NCBI GenBank assembly: GCA_030411725.1
Contig: MU839843.1
Coordinates: 558,001-622,000 of the forward strand
DNA from: Echria macrotheca
Taxonomy: Eukaryota; Ascomycota; Sordariomycetes; Sordariales; Schizotheciaceae
Reading direction: 5' to 3'
DNA length: 64,000 nucleotides
Shown: positions 23,401-33,548 of the stretch, in pieces
Layout: each line of letters opens with the position of its first letter
How positions within the stretch are numbered: position 1 is the stretch's first letter
Translations under genes and position numbers: made by a program
Notes under the pieces: generated by a model
Seen by the model: only the letters and a program-made list of their open reading frames with translations
What the model was told of the DNA's origin: nothing
Databases searched by the model: none

Positions 23401-25742
23401 GAAAGTAAGAAATTATTTTATTAATTTTTACCCCTTTAGATTTTACTTATTTATAGATTTTTTTATTTTAAAATTTTAAGACTTTTTAGTTAAATTTTAT
23501 TTTTTTATTAAGTTTAAAAATCTTAAGAAAGGTATCGGTTTAAGTTTTAAGCTATAAATAAAATTCTTTAATTTATTTATAAATATTTCCTTTTTTTTAA
23601 AGAAAATAAAATTAGTAGTAATTTAAAATAACGTTTACAAAAATTATAATATATTAATAGCTAAAGTATTTTTTTTAACTAAAGCTAATAAGATTAATAC
23701 GTATAAATTTAAAAGGTTTGGTTGCTATAGTATAAGTGTTTTTAGGAAATTTATCTATTATTTTACCTATAATGTAGAATTTGTAAAAATAATTTTTTAG
23801 ATTTTTAAAAGTAATATTAATATCCTTATAAGCTTTAGTAATTATTTTCTTACTTATATATATAAGGCGCTAATATATTATATTATAATTAATAAACGTA
23901 AAAATAGTTTTTTTTAACTATATAAATATCTTTATTTAAATTAGGGTTTACCTTTACTAGAATAATAAGTAGTTTATTTATTTTTAATAATTTTATAATA
24001 TTTTCTATCGTTTTTAACTTTAGGGAATTAGTTTTATAATTTTAAACGAAGCTAGTATTAAGTATAATACAATTATTAATAAAATTAGCTAGGTTTTATA
24101 GATAATATATTATACGTTAGATTTTAAGTATTATTATTTCTTTATTATTATTTAGTATTTTAATTATAGTTTTTCCGTAATATAATACTTATACGAGATT
24201 ATTAATTACTAAAAAGAACTTAGCTGGTTTTAGTAAAGGTTAAAGCTCCGTAAACTACTTAAATTAATTGAAAGTTACCTTATAAGCTTTAATATTAAAT
24301 ACTATAAAGCTTTTTATAATAATTAATTATCTTTAACCCTATTAGGCTTTATAACAAACAGCTACTATAAATTATAATATTTACTATTACAAAGAGTCTA
24401 TTAAAAATCCAACTTAAAAGAGTTATAATTTTAAAAGGTAGTTATTAAAATACTTATATTTAAAAAGGTAAGAGTAAATAAAAGATTAACGTTTTTTTTA
24501 TAATTTAACTTTAAGTTTCCTATAGTTATTAATAACGTTATTAATTTATTAGCATTATTATTAAAGGTTGCTATAGTTTTATAAAAGCCAAACTTCCTTT
24601 TCCAACTGTTTAGTATTTTTTCGGGATTATAATAAAAGCAGTTTTTTGCTTTATTCGAAATATATTAATTATACGGCTTATAATATATTAGTTTTTATAT
24701 AATCTTATTAAAGTAATTAAGGTATTAGGTTTCGGGTTTAAAATTAAAATTAGTATTATTTTAATTGTTATTATTACTTTAGCAAGTAGAAAGTTAAGCT
24801 ATTTTAAAAATAGCCTTTTTATCGTTTAAGATAGCTATTAATTTTTAAAAAAAACCTTTTTAGGTTAGCTTACCCTTTATCAAATTATATTTCCAAAAGT
24901 CGTATTTACGAGGATAAGTTTTCTTTAAACCTTATAATATTATATATAAGTATATAGAGTTTTTTAGCTTTTAGCTAAGTTATAAAAGCTTAATTTTAAT
25001 AACTTAAACTTTATTAATATACGTAGTTATAAAATCGTACTTAAAGCGCTTTATATAAATAAATTTGTAAAGTAAGGTACTTGTAGCGTTTTGGGATAAA
25101 AAGGGTATATAAGTAGTAATAAAGTCTTAAATAATCCTAGGGTTTTATTCTTTTATATTCTATTTATTATTTACTAATAATTACTTAATTTCCGGTAAAA
25201 AGGAGCGCGTTATAATATATAATGCTATATTCCGTTATTTCTTTTACTTAATTTTTACCTCCTTTTTATTAAATTTGGGTATATTTTTATTAATAAAGTC
25301 GTTAAGGTTTTGGATTAAAAACGCGCGCTGGACGTTGGCTTTTTATAATATAAAATTGTCCTTTTCCTTTAGGGTCGGGACTGTAATCGTATCGTTGTTA
25401 CTTATAATAAATAAAGTTGCGCTTAATTTTATACTTATTTATATGGGATTGGGTAGGGTTGTTGGTATAGGTTGCTTGTACAGTTTTTGTATATAGCGGA
25501 AGTCTATATCTTATTATCTTAATTATTAGCTAAAAACGTATATAGTTTAGTATAGGTTAGGGTTAGTATTATTAGGGTTGCGTTTACTTTTATAGGATAA
25601 TTATTAGTCCTTATAGCGTTTAAAGGCTTATTTGTTTCCGTTGTAATTATTAAAAGAATTAGATTAATTTTAATCGCTTCTTAATCGAAGATTACGTAGG
25701 AATTGGTTGTTTTGAAAGTATTACCGTAAAGGGCTTATAACC

Positions 25743-25871
25743 TATAGGGAGAAATAAAAGTATATGGATTTCTAGTGGAAGGAAGAGAGGGAAACTAGAT
25801 CCGTACGAGGGGAAATAGTAGTACAAAGGTTATAGTAAAAACCTAGATATGGGTTTATAGGTCCCACAACA
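25743..25871 (-). repeat. 5' LTR of the copia-like element
   Basis: This is the partner of 20337-20465. On the plus strand it starts TATAGGGAGAAATAAAAG and ends CCCACAACA. It retains more G and C than the other copy, so it is the less mutated one. Confidence 0.85.
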
Positions 25872-26161
25872 CTTGGCCCTACCCAAACCCCACAAAAGAA
25901 GAATGTGGTAGTTACGTAACCTTTCGCTTCATTCAACTTGCGATGGCTTTAAAAAGTAATCGCTAGCGACGGCGATTGTAGTGTATAAGATCTCCTTACC
26001 TAAGCTATAACCTTTGCCTTGGTGGGTGCGCGCCTGCGCTGGCGGGGTGGTTGAGGCGCTGTAAGATGGTTGGCTGGCACAGGCGAGATAACGGGGGCAC
26101 GGACATTCCACGCTCGATACCAAAAGTGTCCACGCTCGCTAGCCATTACGCCAGACGCCGC

Positions 26162-28896
26162 TTCCCACGTGGCACGGAGCGCCCCTTTCATGTCGCATGT
26201 TCATGCACTTCCCCAGACTATCGACTGCTCCGCAGACCTGCATACCTGGGTATTCTGCACGTAAGAAGGCATGGTAGGTAGGCAGTATTTCGATCAGTTG
26301 GTAAGAACACGTCGCACAGCAGATCGTCATGTTCCTTACTTGGTGAGTGTTTGGTTCTCGTGGTGGTGTGTTACAAGGGGAGTGGTATTGGTAGGGGGTG
26401 GTCTGGAAGTGTACCTGCGTCTGTGCCGGTGCTGACCTTGCTTGTGGCTGAGCTTTCCGTATGTCGTGGACGGTGAGTTGCTGACGTGCAGGATGGGAAT
26501 CTGCCCTGCCTTTTTGCTTATGCCTATTTCCTGTGATTATGCATACCCGGGGAGCTGATTTGTATGTGACTTTAACGGTTTCCTGTACACTCCTTCGCTT
26601 GGGGAATCATCCCCCTTCTTGATGTTTTGCAAGCAGGACACAGGGGTTTGGTATTTACTGGCGGTTTGGAATTCTTGCGGACCTCATCTCCCTTTGGCCG
26701 GTTGTGGAACAACTCATCTGCCTATGGCGAGTCCCGAAGCTGATATGACGTCTAATGATCAACCTGTGGCTTGAGCTGTACATGGTGATGGTGCAGCAAG
26801 CATTCATCCGGATTCCGAAGCTGGGCTATTTTAGATAAAATCTCCGAAGAGTGAACACACAACTGAGAGCTCTCGGGCTCTCCCACCACTAGCACAAGTC
26901 CCTACGTGCATGATCGAGGCAGAAACCAGTCCAGCTAACAGGTCCTATTACCGCTAACACAGTAAAACCGACCCATTGAAGCTACGTTCAAGACAGAAGG
27001 TAGAGCAATCCACCTACCCAACAAGGCACCTCAAAACATCACTCCCACCCACCCAAGAACCAGGCGCCTGGTCCCGGATAATCATCACACCATTTTTTTG
27101 CCGTAGTAGGTCTGGATCCTCCCACACCACCCTCCCTCCCGGGTATTCTATCGACCCGCGGTGCATCAGAAAGGGAAAAATCCGCCGACAAGATCGTTCA
27201 AAGCACGCAACCAACCACCCTCTACGTCGGACAAAAGCACGCGCTCCTTGACTTTTCGTCTCAACACCCCTGGCACCTTCCAGAACCTGAACCACCCAAG
27301 CACTTTAGCCTATCTCCCATGTGATATGATGCCTCACATTCTCCCGGGTCCCCGGTAGCGGGAAGCTTATAAGGGTATTTTCGCTTGGGTACATGAGTAT
27401 ATTAGTGAGGGATACAATCATCCGTGTGTCCCGATACTGAAGGACGGATAGGGAAAGAAGTACCCTGATAGACTAAGCATGCGTACCCCCTTGGGTATGC
27501 ACCTCCCAGTAAACAAGAATAGCAACACCTTGTTCACCCGTGCCGTGCCCTTGGTTCCCTCGCTGGATGCACCGTTATCTAAGGTTGTCTCTCCTGACCG
27601 TTGTCGAGCCAGGAACATACCCGTGCCGCCGCACCTTCTCGTTTCCCACCTTTGCAGTGTTTTCCACTCTCGCATCCGGGCAGCAGCGGAAAGAAAAGTG
27701 GCACCACCATCTTTTCGCTCACCGTTCACCGTTCGATCTGTCGTCACTTTTGTATTTGCACACCTTACGATAGGGAACAAAAACATGATTATCAGATGCG
27801 GATTCCCCCGTAGTTTATATTTTCCCATGCCCTCATATTTTATTGGCTGTCATGTTCGCAGATTAACATCACTCATTCACCCGGTCGCTGGCTTGATTCC
27901 AGTCTCGGGTCGATGCATGCAACATCGCCATAAGCAACCGAGAGACCTAGACCGGGAAACATACAATGGGAGACCCATAATAACATTCACCGGTCTGTCT
28001 GCACAAATACGAATCAGCGTACATGCATTACCTCATTCTCTGGGAGCCAGGGTCCAGACCTTGGTGTTGTAGGAAGTAGTAGCATCCGGCCTCGGACTGC
28101 TACGGCACAGTCACAGTCCCAGATCCGCCCTCGGGCTTCCCGCGCAACATTTCTTGGCCGGAAGCATTGGTCAGCCCTATGTGCCCCCCTCCCCCCTACG
28201 CCACACCAGGCAAGTCATCAGGTACGAGTTACCTTCCCTCCCGGATTTTGTGCCTGCCTGGGTCTTGGCAAACATTGGGAAGGTCAATCCGATCCCCCAA
28301 CAAGGGATTCAGGGCCTCACCACGAGGTGTTTTTCTCACTTCTCGATGCAACCCATGCTACCACGCGTCATCAAACGTCCCTGTAGGAATAGAGCGATCC
28401 AACAACCAGACCCAAACTCTGAGAATTCCGGGAATTGCTGGTCGGTGAGAAACGCATGCGTGCGGATTCGAATCTGATGATTCGCTCCGGGCCCAGGGTC
28501 GGGAGAACCTGGTTGAATTGCGTGCAGCAGCAGCAGCAGCAGCAGCACCGCCAGCCCGTACCAACCCGTCGACCCGAAGTTTGGAACCCGGGCCCAGCAA
28601 GTGTGTATGCATGATTTTGAGTGGTGGCGTTGTCGGTCGATTTCTTTTGTACCTATCTTACACAGGCGAGGTTGACACCACTGGACGCTGACTGTGACTG
28701 ACTCCTTCACACCCACCCCGTCCAAGCCACCCACCCACCCCCTTTTTAACGTTCCCGCGTTTTCGGCGAAGTGCGAGTCTTCTATCTCATCACGTATAAA
28801 TAGCAGAAGTAGCTCCTGTTATTCCTTAATACATCTCCTAAGGTTTTTTCTCATAGAACATCACACTTTACTCAGACACAACCAAATCTGATAAAC
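26162..28896. other. Gene-poor region between the transposon island and the protease gene
   Basis: About 2.7 kb with scattered frames, the longest being 197 codons at 27479-28072 on the plus strand, which has no domain, signal peptide or homology that I recognise. A (CAG)n run of about seven units lies near 28527-28547. The right end holds the protease promoter. Confidence 0.5.
28795..28802 (+). promoter_or_regulatory. TATA box of the subtilisin-like protease gene
   Basis: TATAAATA lies 95 bp upstream of the ATG at 28897, followed by a CT-rich leader, which is a usual layout for a strongly expressed fungal gene. Confidence 0.5.
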
Positions 28897-30503
28897 ATGT
28901 CACGAATATGTCGCGCCCTCGCGGCGCTTTCTCTCCTGTCAAGTTTGGTGCACACAGTCTCGGGCGCCGCCATACCACCGCGAGAAGACACGCCGATAAT
29001 AGCCCGGTCGGCCATCGCCGTCAAGCTCGACGCCGCGACGGCCGCGTCCCTGCAGTCGCGGAACGCGCGGACGTCGCCGGCACAGCTCATCCAGGACCTC
29101 ATCACGAAAGCGGCGGCCGGGTCCACGTCGGACGGAAAGAGGAGCGGCGTGGGCAGCGTCAAGGTGGCGCCGCTGTTCAGCAGCGTCTCAACAGACAAAC
29201 TGGCGGGCATGGTGCAGCAGGCCGTGAAGAACGACCCGACGTACGTGCCCGTCGACTTTGGCACGTGGTTCCAGGTGCAGTTTCCGCAGTCGACCGAGGA
29301 GACGAGCCTGGACGAGATTGCGAAGCTGCTGAAGAAGCTGGGCCGGAATAAGGAGATTGCGAGCTGTCAGCGGTTGGGCATGCACAGGAGGCAACTTCCG
29401 GCGGCGGCGCAGACTGCGGCGCTGAAGCCGAACGATGATCCGCTCTACTCGAAGCAGGGATACTTGCAGGGCGGCGGGCAGGGAATCAACGCTGCCTATG
29501 CCTGGGGATTTCCGGGTGGCGATGGCGCCGGGACGACGGTGATTGATGTCGAGCGAGGATGGCAGCTTGACCATGAGGATTTGGTATGTTTCTCTCTCTC
29601 TCTCTCTTCCCTTACGCGCGACCAGACTGAACTGACATGCAAAAAACACAGGTCAAAGCAAACATCACGCTCCTCTCGGGCCAGAACTTCAAAGACCGCT
29701 ACGGCGGCAACTACCCCCACGGCACCGCCGTCCTCGGCGAGATGCTCATGGTCGACAACAAGATCGGCGGCATCGGCATCGTGCCCAACGCGCGCGGCCA
29801 CGTGGTCGGCGTGCAGCGGACGGTCAACGACGGCCCCGTCGAGAACCCGCCCGACGCCATCGTCGACGCGGCCTCCTACCTGAAAGTGGGCGACGTGATG
29901 CTGCTCGAGATGCAGACGGCCGACAACGACAGCGCGCTGTGGCCGATCGAGGTCGAGGACGCCGAGTTCGACGCGATCCGGCTGGCCACGGCCATGGGGA
30001 TTACTGTGATTGAACCGGCGGGCAACGGCGACGCCAACGGGATCGGGGTAAATCTGGACGGCCCGGTCGTAAGACTCGGGGATAACAGCTCGCACTCGTT
30101 TCTGAATCCGAAGAGTAAGGATTTCAGAGATTCCGGCGCGATTCTGGTGGGGGCGGGCTCCGCGGCGTATCCGCGGAACAGGACGGTGTGGTCGAACTAC
30201 GGGAGCCGGGTCGACGTGCACGCCTGGGGCGAGCATATCTGGACGTCGAGCGTGAATGTGACCGATAACTACTCGGACGACTATATCGAGTTTGACGGGA
30301 CGTCGGGCGCGGCGCCGATCATCGCCGGTGCGGCGCTGAGCGTGCAGGGTATGGTGTATAAGAACCGCGGGAAGAAGTTGTCTGGGGCGGACATTCGGAA
30401 GCTCATCAAGGTCGGCGGGACGGCGACGATCAATGGGGCGGCGGACAAGATTGGTGTCATGCCGGATCTGAAGGCGCTCATTGATGGGGGGTACTTGAAG
30501 TAG
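28897..30503 (+). CDS. Secreted subtilisin-like serine protease (S8 family)
   Basis: Two exons (28897-29583, 29652-30503) with a 68-bp intron (GTATGT to ACACAG, containing CTGAC) give 512 residues. The N-terminus is a clear signal peptide (ALAALSLLSSLVHTVSG). Roughly 180 residues of pro-region precede the catalytic domain. The triad is Asp in TVIDVERGW (about 214), His in HGTAV (about 252) and Ser in DGTSGAAPI (about 445), with the oxyanion Asn in EPAGNGD (about 352). The protein should be exported and self-processed, degrading extracellular protein. The Asp motif IDVERGWQLDHEDL differs from the usual proteinase-K-type D-T/S-G motif and is more like a lineage also seen in bacteria; a horizontal origin is possible but untested. 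The tyrosinase gene ends 382 bp downstream on the other strand. Confidence 0.93.
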
Positions 30504-30885
30504 TAGCCCTTGAACTGGGTTTTCTGGCGGCTGTACGTTGGGTTTTGGCTTTGGCGTTTGGGCGGATGCATGTGTCTAGGTAGACAGATAGATTTGTTGT
30601 ACTATTAAAGATACCAGATTTGAGGCTTCATTTTGACAGGTCAGGATGATAAGAGTGGCTTGGTGCTTTGGATTCGAGTGCCTTAGGAGTATTGGACGTG
30701 GACTGAATGGCTATTGGCAACAATTAAACGGGACGCGAGACTGAGGGCACCATGGCACTGCTTGACACTTGACACAAAATTGCTCACCGTCTCCACGTTC
30801 CATATGTATTGTACAATACACATAGGTATTCACGCCACCACTTCCCTTCCGGGTACTTCTACAGACTAGCTCCTAGATAAACACA
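30504..30885. other. Shared terminator region of the protease and tyrosinase genes
   Basis: The two genes converge here. No gene is visible. Confidence 0.5.
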
Positions 30886-32146
30886 TCACTGGTCATACTC
30901 GTAGCACAAATACCCGCCCTTCGTGTTCATGACCTGCCCAACCGTGCGGTCCTGCGTCAAGCCCAGCATCTGCAACTTGTGGTTCAGCGTGGTCGTGTTA
31001 CCGGGGTCGCCCGAGATAAGCGGTTGCCTGTCAAAAAACCTCCATGTCAGCCCTTTTTCATCTCTCTCACATTCACGTCCCCCCAAAAAACTTACGGAAC
31101 ATCCGCCGGACGGGTGACATCCACCACAGGCGGTCCACCGCCCCCGGCTCCGGGGTTGAACCCAGGCGGCGGCGGGATATCGGTGGGAAACAACTCGCCA
31201 GGGAATTCAACCGCCAGATTACCCAGATTCTTCCCGCCCATCTCGGTCAGCCGGACGGACGGGTTCAGCGCCTGCCACTTGGCCCAGAGCATGTCGAGGT
31301 AGGCATGGTGCAGATAGAAGATGGGATCGCCAGGACTGGAGATCGGATTCGTCATCTGCGAGCCGATGCCGGCATGCCCAGAAGTGTGCGGCGCCGCCTC
31401 GACGCAGGTCCAGAAGGACAGCCAGTCACTTTTTGCGAGACAGCGGTCGGCGTACTGCTTGTGCGCGGCCCACGAGACGAAATCCGTGACGGACCGGTCG
31501 ATGCAGTGGTCGTTGATCAGGTAGCCCGGCCCGAGCGAGTTGGTGTAGTTGGCGAAGGGGCCGTCGACAATACACCGCGAGGCGCCGACGCCGTTGCCGC
31601 CGAAGCCGGTGGTCGGGTCGAGCACGACGGACGTCGAGAAGGAGCCGGCGTCTTGCGTCTCGTTCCAGTACGGCTGCGCGCCGCGGTAGCCGCACTCGCG
31701 CCGCAGGGCTTCCTCGTGCGCCCAGACGAAGAGGCGGTGGTAGGGCAGGAATTGGCCTGCGTAGTGGACGATCTCGGTGAGGGACACGTGGGCGGATTGG
31801 AAGTCATCGAAGATGGTGCGGGCGCCGCGCAGGTGCAGGCGCGTGGGCTTGGACATGAGGCAGAGCTCGGCGTCGATGTAGGCCTTTTTCTCCGTGTTGG
31901 AGAGGGTGTGCCTTGTGTGCTGTTAGTCATATTCTGGTGTAGAGGGTATGGAGGGAAACCATACCATGCTTTGCGGACCCGGATGTCTTTGGGCTTGCAG
32001 GGCGGAGCAGGAGGTGGAGGCGGAGGCGGAGGCGGAGGGGAAGGAGGACCGCCCGGCCCGGGACGGCCTGCAACGGAGGCATCCTGCGGGAGGGCGAAGG
32101 CGCCGGCGGCGAGGAGGGACACGAGAAAATGGCTGAGAGGGGCCAT
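30886..32146 (-). CDS. Secreted tyrosinase (type-3 copper phenol oxidase)
   Basis: Three exons (31965-32146, 31096-31911, 30886-31027) with introns of 53 bp (GTATGG, GACTAAC branch, CACAAG) and 68 bp (GTAAGT, GCTGAC, GACAG) give 379 residues. A signal peptide (LSHFLVSLLAAGAFALP) is followed by a proline-rich linker containing ten prolines in a row. The CuA site is in VHYAGQFLPYHRLFVWAHE and the CuB site in PHTSGHAG and DPIFYLHHAYLDMLW. Tyrosinases hydroxylate and oxidise phenols to quinones, for melanin formation or for modifying secreted compounds. Length and layout fit the small secreted fungal type rather than the long intracellular type with a C-terminal tail. The proline run is coded by a GGC/GGA triplet repeat near 32010-32050, so its length may vary between strains. 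Confidence 0.93.
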
Positions 32147-32212
32147 TTTGGGTGATGTGGCGAATTACGGTGACCTGAACAGAGCAGAACATGATGGCGT
32201 TGTTTGTCCTTG

Positions 32213-32220
32213 TTTATATA
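32213..32220 (-). promoter_or_regulatory. TATA box of the tyrosinase gene
   Basis: On the minus strand the sequence reads TATATAAA, 67 bp upstream of the tyrosinase ATG. The distance fits a fungal core promoter. Confidence 0.5.
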
Positions 32221-33117
32221 GATGTCTTCGTATTCGCCCCGTAGGGGGTAACGAGATTGGGAGACCTCAACGATAGTGGACCTGTGGAACCGTGGGACGT
32301 TGTCGCTCTTGGCCTCGATAGTCTGTCTCGGTAGCGAGGCCGAGCGGGCAAATCTTTTGGGCCGTTGTCGTGCCCTGCCAAGAGTGGCCATGGGACGTTG
32401 AAGCCAAATATGGGACATATAAAGCTGGGCACCCAGGCATCTAAATTTGCTGGACTTCGGGTCGTAGTGCCAAGCTCGGTTGCTGTGTGCCAGTGTGTGG
32501 AGGGCAGAAAAACTAGGCTGGTACTGGGCAGGTGTAGGATTCTAGCATGAAACGGCTAACCGACGAACCATGGGGACTCGGCACCGTCGGTTTCGCTAGC
32601 TCGTGTCTTTGGTGGGCTGGGGGCGAATATTAGGTAAGGTATAAGTTGTTGAGGAGAAGTAGGTCCACTGCGATGCTACTATCACTCACGCTATGCAACT
32701 GACGCTTGTAACTGTAGCCGAGGCCTTGCCAGGCAGAGAAATTTGCAGAGCACAGGGTTCAATTTTAGCCTTGATTTGAGTTTGGTTGGTCTGGACAGTG
32801 ACTGTTGACAATTGTACCTACCTCGTTGTGTTTGTTCGAGGATTCTTTGCTTTTTCGTCATGTCTTGTCCCGTGTCTTCTCCTCATGGCAACAGGAAGTA
32901 TGGATATATCCATAATTGGGAGTAAGATCAACAGGGGTATTCGTATGTGTTGTTGTATGTGTTGATTGTGTGAGGCGATGATTTGTTGTGTGTCGTAGGC
33001 CCAGCAAGAAACAAGAAGTGCGGTGTACCACCGCGATTAGGAGAGCTGAACTGGACTCGTCTTGTTCGTCCTTGACAGTTTTCTGGCGTAATGGCGCGCA
33101 AAATCACTTTGCGTTGG

Positions 33118-33245
33118 GATGCATGTCTGTAGGGCCAGGAAAGAGCACCCCGGGCAAGATGGAAGGCGCGTACGGGAGCAGGGCCCTATATTTAGCCACG
33201 GCCACAGGGCCATCTCCTCTTCCACAAACAACAATCTTTACCTGA
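33118..33245 (+). repeat. Dispersed 5'-flank repeat, copy 1
   Basis: Shares blocks with 49484-49640: AGGGCCAGGAAAGAGCACCC against AAGGCCAGGAAGGAGCACCC, then ATGGAAGGC, TATTTA and TCCTCTTCCACA with a pyrimidine-rich end. It lies about 300 bp upstream of the HET gene in the same orientation. Confidence 0.55.
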
Positions 33246-33269
33246 ACTTCTTCGTGTCTGAAGCTCGAA

Positions 33270-33509
33270 ATGGATGAAGCAGTTGTACCAAGATTTTTAC
33301 GCGCCGAAGACGCCCAGTCATCTCCTGCATCGTCCAGGACCAATGGCCTCAGCCACAGGTTCAATCCGAAGAGGCCCCGAAAAGGGCCCCGAAAAGAGGG
33401 GTAACACCACGATGGCGGCAGATGGGAGCCTGGTCGAGATTCCTGCTCCTTCACACCCGATTACCTAGCGCACCACCTCACTCTCAACTCGACAACATTA
33501 GCATATGCC
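33270..33509 (+). repeat. Direct repeat flanking the HET gene, left copy
   Basis: Shares CGTCCAGGACCAAT, GTTCAATCCGAAGAGG, CCCGAAAAG, AGATGGGAGCCTG and CGAGATTC in the same order with 36787-37018. It covers the presumed promoter and leader of the HET gene. Confidence 0.7.
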
Positions 33510-33548
33510 TACCAACGTATCATCAGCATATTAACAAGCGCGCCTCAA

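Larger units (their letters stand above)
20337..25871 (-). mobile_element. RIP-degraded copia-like LTR retrotransposon
   Basis: Two direct 129-bp LTRs (20337-20465 and 25743-25871) bound a 5.5-kb AT-rich interior with almost no frame over 80 codons. The flanking five bases are CTTAA on the left and CTTGG on the right, the same target duplication except for two G-to-A changes. Read on the minus strand the LTR begins TGTT, the bases next to the 5' LTR (GGTTATAAGCCC) look like a decayed tRNA primer-binding site, and a purine run (AAGGGGGTG) adjoins the 3' LTR, so the element lies on the minus strand. The interior is dominated by TpA, as expected after heavy repeat-induced point mutation. Size and short LTRs fit copia; no pol motif is legible, so the superfamily is tentative. 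Confidence 0.8.
19945..26161. mobile_element. Composite transposon island framed by inverted repeats
   Basis: A segment of at least 90 bp starting near 19958 (GGCTAGCGAGCGTGGACACT and onward to about 20050) recurs in inverted orientation ending near 26146. Inward from there the match continues for some 30 bp with C/T and G/A differences only on the left copy, a RIP signature. Just outside both ends is the same 12-bp word GCCAGACGCCGC in direct orientation (19945-19956 and 26150-26161), which could be a target-site duplication. A copia-like LTR element sits inside. The outer frame could be the TIRs of a DNA transposon into which the retroelement jumped; no transposase frame survives. The inverted repeat is seen directly and its nature is inferred. 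Confidence 0.6.
32221..33548. other. Intergenic region with two repeat-related segments
   Basis: No gene is supported. Its right part holds two segments found elsewhere in the window: 33118-33245, similar to 49484-49640, and 33270-33509, similar to 36787-37018. These form the 5' flank of the HET gene. Confidence 0.5.

Noticed and set aside
27479..28072. 197-codon plus-strand frame
   Set aside because: No domain, no splice context and atypical composition; it overlaps other equal-length frames, so chance is more likely.
31044..32276. 410-codon plus-strand frame
   Set aside because: It is antisense to the tyrosinase gene and contains the poly-Gly reflection of the proline linker.
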